Notes: a model not told the origin generated them from the letters alone. Numbered from the stretch's first letter, positions 6,891 to 15,081 are shown. The stretch is 19,695 nt of DNA from DASUAS01 sp036271015 (GCA_036271015.1 DATBBL010000283.1:1-19695); one strand, 5' to 3'. A program made the numbers and translations.

Positions 6891-8273
6891 ATGCGACGTC
6901 GCATCGCAGTGCTCGCCCTCGTGGTCGCGTGCACGCTGCTCGCCTTCGACGCGGTGGCGGGCGCGGCGACGAAGCCGGTCGGGCGGCGCGGCATCGACGT
7001 CGTCCAGGTCGAGGGCTACCTCGACGCGCCCAACGTCTCGCTCATCCTCGACGCCATCCACGAAGCGAACGACAGCAAGGCCACCCTGCTGATCCTGCAG
7101 TTGACGTCGTCAGGCGCGATCGACACGAACATCGAGACCGTGGTTCGCGCCATCAACCGCTCGCGCGTGCCGATCGCGGTGTGGGTCGGCCCGTCGGGCG
7201 CCGACGCCAAGGGCGCCGCCACGATCCTCCTCGAAGCCGCGCACGTCGCCTACGTGTCGCCCGGATCCGGCGCCGGGCCCGGGCATCCGGTGCGCCTCGA
7301 CGACCCGGGCGCCAGCACCCGCGCCGGGGTGGCCGACCGCCTGGCGGCACTGGCCGTCCGCAACGGTCGCGATCCCGACGGCGCTCGGAAGCTCGCCGGC
7401 GTGCGGCTCGGCTCGGCGGCCGCGAGCGCCGTCGGTGCCACCAACGGCGTCCGGCCGACCGTCGGCGAGGTCATCGTGCAGCTCGACGGCAAGACCGTCA
7501 CCACGGCCGCGGGTCCGGTGAAGCTCTCGACCGCGAAGGTGATCGGCACCGGCAAGGGCCGCCGGCGCCAGCCCAACCAGGACGTGGTGTTCAACCGCCT
7601 GGGACTCGGCGATTCGCTGTTGCACCGCCTGATCAGCCCGTCGATCGCGTACTTCCTGGTCGTCGCCGGCCTGGCGCTGATCGTGTTCGAGTTCTACACC
7701 GCGTCCATCGGCCTGGCCGGGCTGGTCGGTGCGCTGTGCGTCGTCGGCGCATTCGTGGGTTTCTCCCACCTCCCGGTCCACTGGTGGGCGCTCGCGCTCC
7801 TCTTCGTCTCGATGTTCGGCTTCGCCATCGACGTGCAGGCGGGCGGTCTCGGGCCGTGGACGTTCATCGGGACGGCCTCGCTCGTCACCGGCTCGTGGTT
7901 CCTGTACGGCGGCGCCTCGCAGCTCCGGCCGGCGTGGTGGGTGTTCCTCGTGGTGATCGTGGGGACGTTGTTGTTCATGCTCGGCGGCATGACCGCGATG
8001 ATCCGGGCGCGCTTCTCCACGCCGACGGTGGGCCGCGAGGGAATGATCGGCGAGGACGGCACCGCCGAGGTCGCGATCGATCCGGACGGCGTGGTGCTGA
8101 TCCGAGGCGCCCGCTGGCGGGCCCGCACCAACCGGGCCACCCCGATCCAGGCCGGCGACCCGGTGAAGGTGGTCGCCGTCGAGGGTCTCGTGCTCGAGGT
8201 CGAGCCGCCCGAAGGCGGGGCCCAGGACTACCGAGAACGGGCCCGGAACCGGAAGGCCAAGCCCCGCAGCTGA
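6891..8273 (+). CDS. NfeD-like membrane protein with degenerate ClpP-type protease domain
   Basis: A 460-residue protein: signal peptide (MRRR followed by a hydrophobic run to about residue 26), a ClpP/SppA-like domain (about 34-215), four or five membrane helices (about 253-385) and an OB-fold NfeD tail beginning TVGREGMIGEDG. Full-length NfeD1b proteins are membrane serine proteases using a Ser-Lys dyad, usually within a motif like SGARAASAGTF. Here the aligned stretch is SGADAKGAAT (102-111), so the serine position is G108. The lysine position appears to be S142, and the TPGG loop is TSSG. It is therefore probably a non-catalytic homologue. The ATG at 6891 is chosen because it leads straight into the signal peptide; an ATG at 6852 overlaps the divergent ArsA start codon. 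Confidence 0.85.
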   Translation: MRRRIAVLALVVACTLLAFDAVAGAATKPVGRRGIDVVQVEGYLDAPNVSLILDAIHEANDSKATLLILQLTSSGAIDTNIETVVRAINRSRVPIAVWVGPSGADAKGAATILLEAAHVAYVSPGSGAGPGHPVRLDDPGASTRAGVADRLAALAVRNGRDPDGARKLAGVRLGSAAASAVGATNGVRPTVGEVIVQLDGKTVTTAAGPVKLSTAKVIGTGKGRRRQPNQDVVFNRLGLGDSLLHRLISPSIAYFLVVAGLALIVFEFYTASIGLAGLVGALCVVGAFVGFSHLPVHWWALALLFVSMFGFAIDVQAGGLGPWTFIGTASLVTGSWFLYGGASQLRPAWWVFLVVIVGTLLFMLGGMTAMIRARFSTPTVGREGMIGEDGTAEVAIDPDGVVLIRGARWRARTNRATPIQAGDPVKVVAVEGLVLEVEPPEGGAQDYRERARNRKAKPRS

Positions 8274-8305
8274 CCGGCCCCGGGCGACGGGCTGCGGGCT
8301 CGCTC

Positions 8306-8335
8306 TTGTGAGCCGCGGCGCGACCGGAGTAGGTT
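8306..8335 (+). promoter_or_regulatory. Candidate promoter of the whiB gene
   Basis: TTGTGA (8306-8311) and TAGGTT (8330-8335) are separated by 18 nt, a reasonable -35/-10 pair, with transcription expected to start about 30 nt before the GTG at 8371. A short GGCTC/GAGCC hairpin partly overlaps the -35 box. Confidence 0.4.
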
Positions 8336-8370
8336 CCGCGCCGCGAGGCACTCGAAGGGGGAGGGGGTCC

Positions 8371-8631
8371 GTGACCGTCCATACACTGCAACCGTGGCGC
8401 ACGCGTGCCGCGTGCCGGGGACCGGAGACCGCGCTGTTCTTCCCGCCCTCGAGCAGCGAGCGGCGTGAGGACCGCGACGTCCGTGAGTCGCGGGCGAAGG
8501 CGATCTGCTGCCAGTGCCCGGTGCGCAGCGAATGCCTCGACCACGCGTTGCGGGTGGGAGAGTCACACGGGATCTGGGGCGGTCTGAACGAGCACGAACG
8601 CCGAGGGTTGCTCGAGGCGAGCTACGGCTGA
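8371..8631 (+). CDS. WhiB-family [4Fe-4S] transcriptional regulator
   Basis: An 86-residue protein of the actinobacteria-specific WhiB family, which binds a [4Fe-4S] cluster and usually contacts the primary sigma factor. The four cluster cysteines are C15, C46, C49 and C55 (C-x2-C-x5-C), with an extra C47. The turn motif GIWGG is at 67-71, followed by a basic C-terminal tail. The GTG at 8371 is preceded by a very strong purine-rich site (GGGGGAGGGGG). A longer frame from 8308 has an atypical N-terminus. The 3' end overlaps the convergent selB gene by 10 bp. Its place beside an ArsA-like pair parallels whiB4 in mycobacteria, but orthology is not proven. Confidence 0.93.
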   Translation: MTVHTLQPWRTRAACRGPETALFFPPSSSERREDRDVRESRAKAICCQCPVRSECLDHALRVGESHGIWGGLNEHERRGLLEASYG

Positions 8632-10424
8632 TCGCTGCCCGCGGCATCGAGCCGAGGCCCGGCGATCCGCACGTCGCCGCGCCGCCTGGTGAAACCCTCG
8701 CGGTCGAACCGCTCGAGCAGCGGGACCACGAACTTCCGCGTGCTGCCGAGGAGCTCGCGCGCCGCGCCGACCGTGATCGACCCGCCGTCGACCAGCGCGG
8801 CCCGCAGGACCGCGCGGGCGCGCCCGATCGCATCGCTGGTGAACAGGATGCCGTCGACGTCGACGAGCGCGCCTTCGCGGACAAGCGCGCGGGCAAGTGC
8901 CGGATCGGCAGGCGCGGGTGGCGAGAACGGCGTGGCATCGAGCTCGGCCAGCAGGGCACGCCCGGCGTCGCTCCCCGCCGCGGTCACCGCATGCTCCGGT
9001 GCGTGCACCACCCCGCGCGTCACGACGAGGGTGTCCCAACCCTCGAGCGCGGCGCGCAAGTGCTCGCTCGGTCGGCGCAGTGTGGCGGCGAGCGCGCTGA
9101 GCTCGAGTCCGCGTGACAGCGCGTCAGCGGCGTGATGCTCGAGCACTGCGCCGCGGGCGCGGTCGCGCAGAGCCTCGACGTCGGCGGGAAGCGCCCACCA
9201 CTCGCCGACGACGACCGCCTCACCGCGGTCGACCGCGTCGCGCAGCAACGCATCGACACCGCGTTGGTCGAGGCCCACCAGTCGAGCCAGGTCGTCGCGC
9301 CGCAGCCATCCGTGCCCTTCGAGCAGACGGGCGACGGTGGGCCGGGGCAGCACGGCGGCGGCGAGACGTGCCGGAACCACTGACCCCACGTCGAGCACCT
9401 CCGCGCCCGCGATCGTGCTCGAGCGCGCGGGGTCGCGCAGCACCATGCGGTCGCCGACCGCGAGTGGGAGTGGCCCATCGAACCGGAGGCGGGCGAAGTG
9501 GCGATCGCCGCCCAGCGCCCGGGCTCGGGCTGCGTGCTCGCCGGAACCCACCGCCGCCCGTAGCTGTGCCGGCAGCCGGGACGGAGCTCCGGGGATGGGC
9601 GTGATCCTGACGTCGACCTCGGTGGCATCGAACCACTGGCCCGCCCGCACGAGCACATCCCCCCGGGTCAAAGCCTGACGCTCGATGCCGGCGAGGTTGA
9701 GCGCGACGCGCGCGCCCGGCTTCACCTCCGCGACCGCCGCGTGCGCGCTCTCGATGGCGCGGACGCGCGCGGCACGGTCGAGCCGCACGACCCGCAGCGT
9801 GTCGTCGACGGCAACCGAGCCGCCGAGCAGCGTCCCCGTCACCACCGTCCCGGCGCCACGTGGCGCGAAGACCCGGTCGATCCAGAGTCGCGGCCGACCG
9901 AGGTCCTCCGCCGCGGGCGTGGCGGCGAGGGCGGCATCGAGGGCGCGTCGCACGTCGTCGAGCCCGCGCCCGGAGACCGAGTCGCACACGACCACCGGTG
10001 CGTCCCGCAGCGACGACGTCGCCAGGTGCTCCACCACGGAGCGTCGGGCGTCGTCGAGCCTCTCGGCGCTCACGGTGTCGGCCTTGGTGAGGGCCACGAT
10101 GCCGTGGTGCACCCCGAGCACGTCGAGGATGCGAAGATGCTCCTCGCTCTGCGGCATCCAGCCTTCGTTGGCGGCGACGACGAACAGCGCCACGTCGACG
10201 GCCCCGACTCCGGCGAGCATGTTCTTGACGAAGCGCTCGTGGCCGGGCACGTCGACGAAACCGACCGTTGCCCCCGAGGGCAGGTCGGTGAACGCGAAGC
10301 CGAGATCGATGGTGAGGCCTCGCTCCTTCTCTTCCGCGAACCGGTCGGGATCGGTCCCGGTGAGCGCCAGGACCAACGATGACTTGCCGTGGTCGACGTG
10401 GCCAGCAGTGGCGACGACCCTCAC
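8622..10424 (-). CDS. selB: Selenocysteine-specific elongation factor SelB
   Basis: A 600-residue translational GTPase that delivers Sec-tRNA to in-frame UGA codons by recognising a SECIS hairpin. The G-domain has AGHVDHGKSS (7-16), RGLTIDLGFAF (36-46), DVPGHE (58-63) and TKAD (113-116). Beta-barrel domains follow, then a C-terminal region of winged helices (roughly 370-600) that binds mRNA. The length is close to E. coli SelB (about 614). The GTG start overlaps the TGA of selA (GTGA), giving coupled translation. The alternative EF-Tu/EF-1A reading is excluded by the C-terminal extension and by the selA partner. The 3' end overlaps whiB by 10 bp. Confidence 0.95.
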   Translation of the reverse strand: MRVVATAGHVDHGKSSLVLALTGTDPDRFAEEKERGLTIDLGFAFTDLPSGATVGFVDVPGHERFVKNMLAGVGAVDVALFVVAANEGWMPQSEEHLRILDVLGVHHGIVALTKADTVSAERLDDARRSVVEHLATSSLRDAPVVVCDSVSGRGLDDVRRALDAALAATPAAEDLGRPRLWIDRVFAPRGAGTVVTGTLLGGSVAVDDTLRVVRLDRAARVRAIESAHAAVAEVKPGARVALNLAGIERQALTRGDVLVRAGQWFDATEVDVRITPIPGAPSRLPAQLRAAVGSGEHAARARALGGDRHFARLRFDGPLPLAVGDRMVLRDPARSSTIAGAEVLDVGSVVPARLAAAVLPRPTVARLLEGHGWLRRDDLARLVGLDQRGVDALLRDAVDRGEAVVVGEWWALPADVEALRDRARGAVLEHHAADALSRGLELSALAATLRRPSEHLRAALEGWDTLVVTRGVVHAPEHAVTAAGSDAGRALLAELDATPFSPPAPADPALARALVREGALVDVDGILFTSDAIGRARAVLRAALVDGGSITVGAARELLGSTRKFVVPLLERFDREGFTRRRGDVRIAGPRLDAAGSDQP

Positions 10425-11758
10425 TCGTCGGCGCGGCCCGACGCCGCCCGGAGCGCGGTGATCAGGGTGGCGTCGTCGCCGGGCTCGACGGTGCGCAGGT
10501 CGCACACGACCATGCCATCGGCGACCCGTGCCACCACACCGTGCTCCCGCAGCCGCGCCGCGGTGTCGTCGGCGTCGCCGTCGTCGAGCGCGACGCCGAC
10601 CGACGGGATCCCGAGGCCCGGGAGCGAACCGCCCCCGGCCACCGCCTCCGTGTCGACCACCTTGCCGTTGCCGGTCGCCTCGGCGATCGCCTGGGCGCGG
10701 TCGCGGAGCGATGTGAGCGGCTCCGTGGCCATGCGCCAGAGCGGGAGACGGGTCGCGTCGCCGGCGAGGTAGGCGTCGGCGACGGTCTGCAGCGCGGTGA
10801 GGGTGATCTTGTCGGCCCGCACCGCACGGGCGAGGGGGTGCCGTGCCACCGCGGCGACCAGGTCCCGACGTCCCACGACGATGCCCGCCTGGGGGCCGCC
10901 GAGCAGCTTGTCGCCCGAGAAGGTGACGATGCCGGCGCCGCCGTCGATCGCCTGGCGGACGCCGGGCTCGTCCCGCAGCCACTCCGGCCGGTGCGACAGC
11001 CACGGCGTCGACTCGTCCAGCAGGCCCGAGCCGGCGTCGACCATCACCGGCGGCCCGAGCCCGGCGAGCGCGGCGACCGGCGTGGTCTCGGTGAACCCGA
11101 TCATCCGGTAGTTCGACGCGTGCACCTTGAGGAGCAGCGCGACGTCGGCACCCAGCGCGCCTTCGTAGTCGGCGAGGCGCGTGCGGTTGGTGGTGCCCAC
11201 CTCGACCAGCCGACAGCCCGACTCGGCCATGATCTCCGGCACGCGGAAGCCGCCGCCGATCTCGACCAGCTCGCCCCGTGACACCACGACGTCACGGCCG
11301 CGTGCGAGCGCGGCGAGTGACAGCAGCACCGCCGCGGCGTTGTTGTTCACCACCAGCCCCGCCTCGGCCCCACACGCGCGCGCCAGCAGCGCGCCGGCGT
11401 GCGCGTCCCGCGACCCACGCTTGCCCGTGGCCAGATCGAACTCCAGGTTCGAATACGAGCCGCCGACGCGCACGGCGTCGGCGAGCGCGTCGGCGCCGAC
11501 TGGCGCCCGCCCGAGGTTGGTGTGCAGCAACACGCCGGTCGCATTCACGAGCGGACGGAGCCGGGAGCCCTGCTGCTGCTCGACGCGGCGCGCCGCGTCG
11601 CGGACGACGGCTTCCTCGTCGACGTCGCCGCCGGTCGCGATCGTCGCCCGGGCGTCGGCGATCGCGTCGCGCGCGGCATCGGCCAGGAGCGCGTGCGGGA
11701 GGCCGGTCAGCCTGCTCATGATCCGGTCGACCGAGGGAAGGGCGCGCCGGGGGTCCAT
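10421..11758 (-). CDS. selA: L-seryl-tRNA(Sec) selenium transferase SelA
   Basis: A 445-residue PLP enzyme that converts Ser-tRNA(Sec) to Sec-tRNA(Sec) using selenophosphate. It has the SelA N-terminal domain (LPSVDRIMSRL), then RPLVNATGVLLHTNLGRAP (about 68-86), the conserved NNNAAAVLL, DAGSG (241-245), and the PLP lysine K284 in SGDKLLGGPQ. The length matches the family (about 460). The ATG at 11758 follows GGTGGGG. The gene is first in a two-gene selA-selB operon, divergent from an MBL-fold gene across 67 bp. selD (selenophosphate synthetase) and selC (tRNA-Sec) are not in this window, so they must be elsewhere if the system works. Confidence 0.96.
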   Translation of the reverse strand: MDPRRALPSVDRIMSRLTGLPHALLADAARDAIADARATIATGGDVDEEAVVRDAARRVEQQQGSRLRPLVNATGVLLHTNLGRAPVGADALADAVRVGGSYSNLEFDLATGKRGSRDAHAGALLARACGAEAGLVVNNNAAAVLLSLAALARGRDVVVSRGELVEIGGGFRVPEIMAESGCRLVEVGTTNRTRLADYEGALGADVALLLKVHASNYRMIGFTETTPVAALAGLGPPVMVDAGSGLLDESTPWLSHRPEWLRDEPGVRQAIDGGAGIVTFSGDKLLGGPQAGIVVGRRDLVAAVARHPLARAVRADKITLTALQTVADAYLAGDATRLPLWRMATEPLTSLRDRAQAIAEATGNGKVVDTEAVAGGGSLPGLGIPSVGVALDDGDADDTAARLREHGVVARVADGMVVCDLRTVEPGDDATLITALRAASGRADE

Positions 11759-11825
11759 AGCCCCACCTACAATATGAAGGTGAAGGTACGTGCGACGTCC
11801 CTGTGCGGGAGGGAGTGGGACTGAC
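11759..11825. promoter_or_regulatory. Divergent promoter region between selA and the MBL-fold gene
   Basis: This 67-bp gap contains an AT-rich core, TACAATATGAA (11768-11778). TACAAT is a good -10 box for the plus-strand gene (leader about 45 nt, with GGGAGGGAG before its ATG). Read on the minus strand the same core offers TATTGT for selA. No clear -35 boxes are seen. Confidence 0.4.
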
Positions 11826-12665
11826 ATGCCGGACCTGACCCCCGGCGTGCCCAGCGCCCTGTCGCCGCTCGTCCGCCGGATCGTCGCTCCCAACCCGGGC
11901 CCGTTCACCGGACCGGGGACGAACACCTACCTCGTGGGCATCGACGAGGTCGCGGTGATCGACCCGGGGCCCGACGAGAAGCGCCACATCGACGCCATCA
12001 TCGGCGCTTCCATGCGGGAGCGGGTGCGCTGGGTGCTGCTCACGCACACCCATCCCGACCACGCGCCCGGGACCGCGCGGCTGGTGAAGGCCACCGGCGC
12101 AGAGGTCCTCGCCTACGGCAAGCGCCTCGACAAGGACTCCACGATCGTGCCCGACCGCGTCATCGGCGACGGCGACTCCATCGAGGGCACCGAGTTCGGG
12201 CTCCAGGTGCTGCACACCCCCGGGCACGCGCCCAACCACCTGTGCTTCCTCCTGGAGGAGGAACGGGTCCTGTTCACCGGCGACACCGTGCTCGACGGCA
12301 TGTTCTCGGTGGTCAGCCCGAATCGCGGCGGCGACATGGCGCAGTACCTCGCGACGCTCGCGCGCCTCGAGAAGCTGCGGGTGTCACGGCTCGCGCCGGG
12401 ACACGGCGACGTCATCGACGAGCCCCGACCCCGCGTCCAGGAGTACGTCGCGCACCGCAACGACCGTGAGCGGCAGGTGTTGAAGCTGCTCAAGGCGGGT
12501 CCGGCGCGCATCCCCGACATGGTGGCGGAGCTGTACGCGGATCGGGAGTTGCACCCGAAGCTGCTCGAAGCCGCCGGGTGGCAGCTGCACGCTCACCTGC
12601 TCAAGCTCAAGGCCGAAGGGAAGGTCGCGGGGACTTCGGTGAAGTCGGCGTGGAAGCTGGCGTGA
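11826..12665 (+). CDS. MBL-fold metallo-hydrolase (LACTB2/Rv3677c-like)
   Basis: A 279-residue metallo-beta-lactamase-fold protein. Metal-binding motifs are complete: HTHPDHAPG (H74, H76, D78, H79), PGHAPNH (H134), TGDTVLDG (D152) and APGHGD (H193). The C-terminal 70-80 residues form a small winged-helix-like tail with a glyoxalase-II/LACTB2-type helix pattern (AAGWQLHAHLLKLKAEGKV). Relatives act on RNA, thioesters or lactones; the substrate is unknown here. In mycobacteria a similar protein (Rv3677c, from memory) lies near the ArsA pair and whiB4, matching this neighbourhood. The ATG follows a strong ribosome site. The gene is monocistronic. Confidence 0.9.
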   Translation: MPDLTPGVPSALSPLVRRIVAPNPGPFTGPGTNTYLVGIDEVAVIDPGPDEKRHIDAIIGASMRERVRWVLLTHTHPDHAPGTARLVKATGAEVLAYGKRLDKDSTIVPDRVIGDGDSIEGTEFGLQVLHTPGHAPNHLCFLLEEERVLFTGDTVLDGMFSVVSPNRGGDMAQYLATLARLEKLRVSRLAPGHGDVIDEPRPRVQEYVAHRNDRERQVLKLLKAGPARIPDMVAELYADRELHPKLLEAAGWQLHAHLLKLKAEGKVAGTSVKSAWKLA

Positions 12666-12796
12666 CGCGCGCCGCCCCGATCGAGTTCTGCGCCGCGCGA
12701 GCGCGAGACTTGCGCACCGCCGGAGGAGTGGGAACACACCTTCCCCGGATGGTGCCAACAAGCTGTACGCGCCCAGGCGGCGCGTAGACGATCAGC

Positions 12797-12820
12797 CCGG
12801 AGCTCGAAGGCAGGCTCCGG
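12797..12820 (+). promoter_or_regulatory. Leader hairpin before the cupredoxin gene
   Basis: A 7-bp perfect stem CCGGAGC/GCTCCGG with a 10-nt loop ends about 11 nt before the GGGAG ribosome site. It could terminate the MBL transcript or stabilise the leader of the cupredoxin mRNA. Confidence 0.3.
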
Positions 12821-12839
12821 ACTCGAGAAAGGGAGACCA

Positions 12840-13733
12840 TTGCGCAAGCACACGCGTCGCGCGCGCGGCGTCAGGTTCTGGGCGGGGCTGATGGCATTGC
12901 TCATCGTGCCCACGACGATCGGCGCGGCGGCGAGCAGCGCCGGGGCGGCCGGATCGAACACCCTGACCGTGAAGGCCGGCGAGTACGTGTACAAGCTGTC
13001 CGGGAGCCCGAAGGCGGGCTGGATCCAGGTGAACTTCGCCAACGCCGGGGTCGAGAACCACATGATGGCGGTCTTCGAGCTCAAGCCGGGCGTCACGGCC
13101 AAGCAGCTGAAGACGGCGGCGCTCTCGCAGGACCAGAGCGCGCTCGGGAAGATCGCGGCGCCGAACGCCGACCCCAATGGTGTGTCGGGACTCCCCGACC
13201 TCATCGGCCCGGGTCAGAAGACCACGACCCTCACCGAGCTCCCCGCCGGCCACTACGGCATGCTCTGCTTCGTTCCGGCGCCCGACGGCAAGTCGCACGT
13301 CGAGCACGGGATGATCAAGACGTTCGACGTGACGAAATCGAAGTCGAGCCTGAAGCCGCCGACCAGTGGCGTGACCGACGTCAGCATCAGCGACAGCGCG
13401 ATCACGTTCCCGACCGACAACCTCGGGCGGAACCTGACGCTCAAGGTCACGAACAGCGGCTCCGCCGTGCACAGCTTCAGTCTGATCAAGATCGCCGACG
13501 GCAAGACGCTCGACGACGTGAAGAACTACTTCGACGCCTTCTTCAACGGCCAGGCACCCGCGGGCGATCCGCCGGGGGTGCTCGTCGGTGGCATCTCCTC
13601 GCTCAACCCGGGGACCGATGCGTATCTCCAGCAGTCGCTGACCGCGGGCCACTACGGGTATGCCAGCACGCAGGGCAACGCGCCGGACGACGACTACTCG
13701 AAGGGCCTCAAGGGCGAGTTCGACGTCAAGTAG
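12840..13733 (+). CDS. Secreted protein with two cupredoxin-like domains
   Basis: A 297-residue exported protein. A basic start (MRKHTRRARG) and hydrophobic run lead to a likely signal-peptidase site near AGAAG (about 34-38). Domain 1 (about 40-165) has a type-1 copper pattern: H74 in ENHMM, C143 in YGMLCFVPAP, then H153/H156 and M158 in SHVEHGM. Domain 2 (about 176-297) repeats the fold, with VHSFSLIKI and GHYGYAS aligned to the first domain, but has no cysteine and so probably no copper. It starts at TTG, 6 nt after GGGAG; no ATG fits. Its role may be periplasmic copper or electron handling, but this is inferred from the fold only. Confidence 0.8.
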   Translation: MRKHTRRARGVRFWAGLMALLIVPTTIGAAASSAGAAGSNTLTVKAGEYVYKLSGSPKAGWIQVNFANAGVENHMMAVFELKPGVTAKQLKTAALSQDQSALGKIAAPNADPNGVSGLPDLIGPGQKTTTLTELPAGHYGMLCFVPAPDGKSHVEHGMIKTFDVTKSKSSLKPPTSGVTDVSISDSAITFPTDNLGRNLTLKVTNSGSAVHSFSLIKIADGKTLDDVKNYFDAFFNGQAPAGDPPGVLVGGISSLNPGTDAYLQQSLTAGHYGYASTQGNAPDDDYSKGLKGEFDVK

Positions 13734-13755
13734 TCGTCGCCCCTGACCGCTGGTT

Positions 13756-13781
13756 CGAGCCCGGGTTCCGGCCCGGGCTCG
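13756..13781. terminator. Strong bidirectional hairpin between convergent genes
   Basis: A perfect 10-bp stem, CGAGCCCGGG/CCCGGGCTCG with a 6-nt loop, fills the middle of the 66-bp gap between the cupredoxin gene and the convergent Mrp gene. Its symmetry lets it serve both strands. It lacks a T-tract, as is common in GC-rich actinobacteria. Confidence 0.75.
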
Positions 13782-13799
13782 TCCGCGTCCGGGCGGCGA

Positions 13800-15023
13800 T
13801 CAGGACTCGATCTGGCCCACGAGATCGAGCAGGCGGGCGGTGCAGCCGGCCATCTCGATCGGCGGGAGCAGCTCGTCGACCACCCGAGCGGCGAGCTCGG
13901 TGAACACGCGACCGGCGGGACCGTCGGCGTCGGTGAGCGCGACCGGCGCGCCGGCGTCGCCGCCGCTCGACACCCCCGGCTCGATCGGGATGCGCGCGAC
14001 GAGCGGTACCCCGATCTCGGCCGCGAGGGCCTCGCCGCCACCGCGGCCGAAGACTGCGTGCCGCGACCCGTCGGGGGCCACGAACTCGCTCATGTTCTCG
14101 ACGACACCGACGACCTTCATGTACGAGCGGCGCGCCATGTCGGCGACCCGGGTCGCGACCTTCTGCGCCGCGAGGGCCGGCGTGGTCACCACCAGCATCT
14201 CCGCCTGCGGCAGCATGCGCGCCAGTCCCATCTGCACGTCGCCCGTGCCGGGAGGCATGTCGATCAGCAGGTAGTCCATGTCACCCCACCGGACGTCGGT
14301 GAGGAACTGCTCCAGCGCCTTGGTGAGGATCAAGCCGCGCCACATCAAGGCGGTGCTCTCGTCGTCGACCAGGAACCCCATCGACACCACCTTGAGCGTG
14401 CCGGCGGCGCCGCCGCTCGTGCCCGGCACCGAGAGGACGTTGGGAGCGATCTTGCCCTGGCTGCCACCGAGGCGACCCTCGATGCCGAGCATGCGGGGGA
14501 CGCTGAAGCCCCAGATGTCGGCGTCCAGCACGCCCACGGTCAGTCCGCGTGCCGCGAGTGCGGTGGCGAGGTTCACCGTCACCGACGACTTGCCCACGCC
14601 GCCCTTGCCGCTCGCCACCGCCAGCACCCGCGTGGTCGACGGCACCTCGGTGGGTCCCGCCTGCTCGCGGGCGTTGAACCGGGCGCGCTGCATGGCGGCC
14701 GACTTCTGCTCGCGGGTCATCTCGCCGTACTCGACCTTCACCGCGGTGACGCCGGGGAGACCGCGCACCTTGGACTCGACGTCCTGGCGGATCTGCCCCC
14801 GCAGTGGGCACCCGGCGGTGGTGAGCGCCACCTTCACCATCACGCCCCCGTCGGGGTCGACCCGGACGTCGTCGACCATGCCCAGGTCGATGATGCTGGC
14901 GTGCAGCTCCGGGTCGATGACCCCGGCCAGCATGCCGCGGACGTCGTCGGGCGACGGCGGGGGGCCCGGGACGGGGTCGTGGACTGGTGCGCCCGGGTCG
15001 TCGGGGTCGGGAGTGCGCATCAT
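13800..15023 (-). CDS. mrp: Mrp/ApbC-type Fe-S cluster carrier ATPase
   Basis: A 407-residue protein with an N-terminal MIP18/DUF59 domain (about 26-100, containing IDPELHASIIDLGMV and C72 in AGCPLR) and a C-terminal ParA/NBP35-like ATPase domain. The deviant Walker A SGKGGVGKSS is at 138-147, followed by DADIWGFSVPRMLG and the switch LIDMPPGTGDVQ. These proteins bind and transfer [4Fe-4S] clusters. The CxxC found near the C-terminus of many homologues is not visible; the equivalent stretch reads APDGSRHAVFG, so cluster binding may rely on other residues. Two consecutive ATG codons are possible starts. It is divergent from a SufR-like regulator and an IscA-type carrier, placing it in an Fe-S module. 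Confidence 0.92.
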   Translation of the reverse strand: MMRTPDPDDPGAPVHDPVPGPPPSPDDVRGMLAGVIDPELHASIIDLGMVDDVRVDPDGGVMVKVALTTAGCPLRGQIRQDVESKVRGLPGVTAVKVEYGEMTREQKSAAMQRARFNAREQAGPTEVPSTTRVLAVASGKGGVGKSSVTVNLATALAARGLTVGVLDADIWGFSVPRMLGIEGRLGGSQGKIAPNVLSVPGTSGGAAGTLKVVSMGFLVDDESTALMWRGLILTKALEQFLTDVRWGDMDYLLIDMPPGTGDVQMGLARMLPQAEMLVVTTPALAAQKVATRVADMARRSYMKVVGVVENMSEFVAPDGSRHAVFGRGGGEALAAEIGVPLVARIPIEPGVSSGGDAGAPVALTDADGPAGRVFTELAARVVDELLPPIEMAGCTARLLDLVGQIES

Positions 15024-15081
15024 GCTGATAAATACAGGCTACATCTTGAAAATATGCCGGGCGGAAGGTACCGTCAAGATT
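15024..15081. promoter_or_regulatory. Divergent promoter/operator of the Fe-S module
   Basis: A 58-bp AT-rich island between mrp and the regulator. On the plus strand TTGAAA (15046-15051) and TACCGT (15069-15074) are spaced 17 nt, and TACCGT ends 7 nt before the GTG at 15082, predicting a leaderless regulator mRNA. On the minus strand TATTTAT lies just before the mrp start. Autoregulation by the cluster-binding regulator is likely by analogy with SufR, but no clean inverted repeat operator is evident. Confidence 0.5.

Noticed and set aside
6419..8311. 630-codon plus frame across the ArsA and NfeD genes
   Set aside because: Highly Arg-rich shadow of two well-supported genes in other frames.
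12666..12839. Possible tRNA-Sec (selC) downstream of the MBL gene
   Set aside because: No 8-bp acceptor stem, TTCGA T-loop or UCA anticodon could be assembled here or in other gaps.
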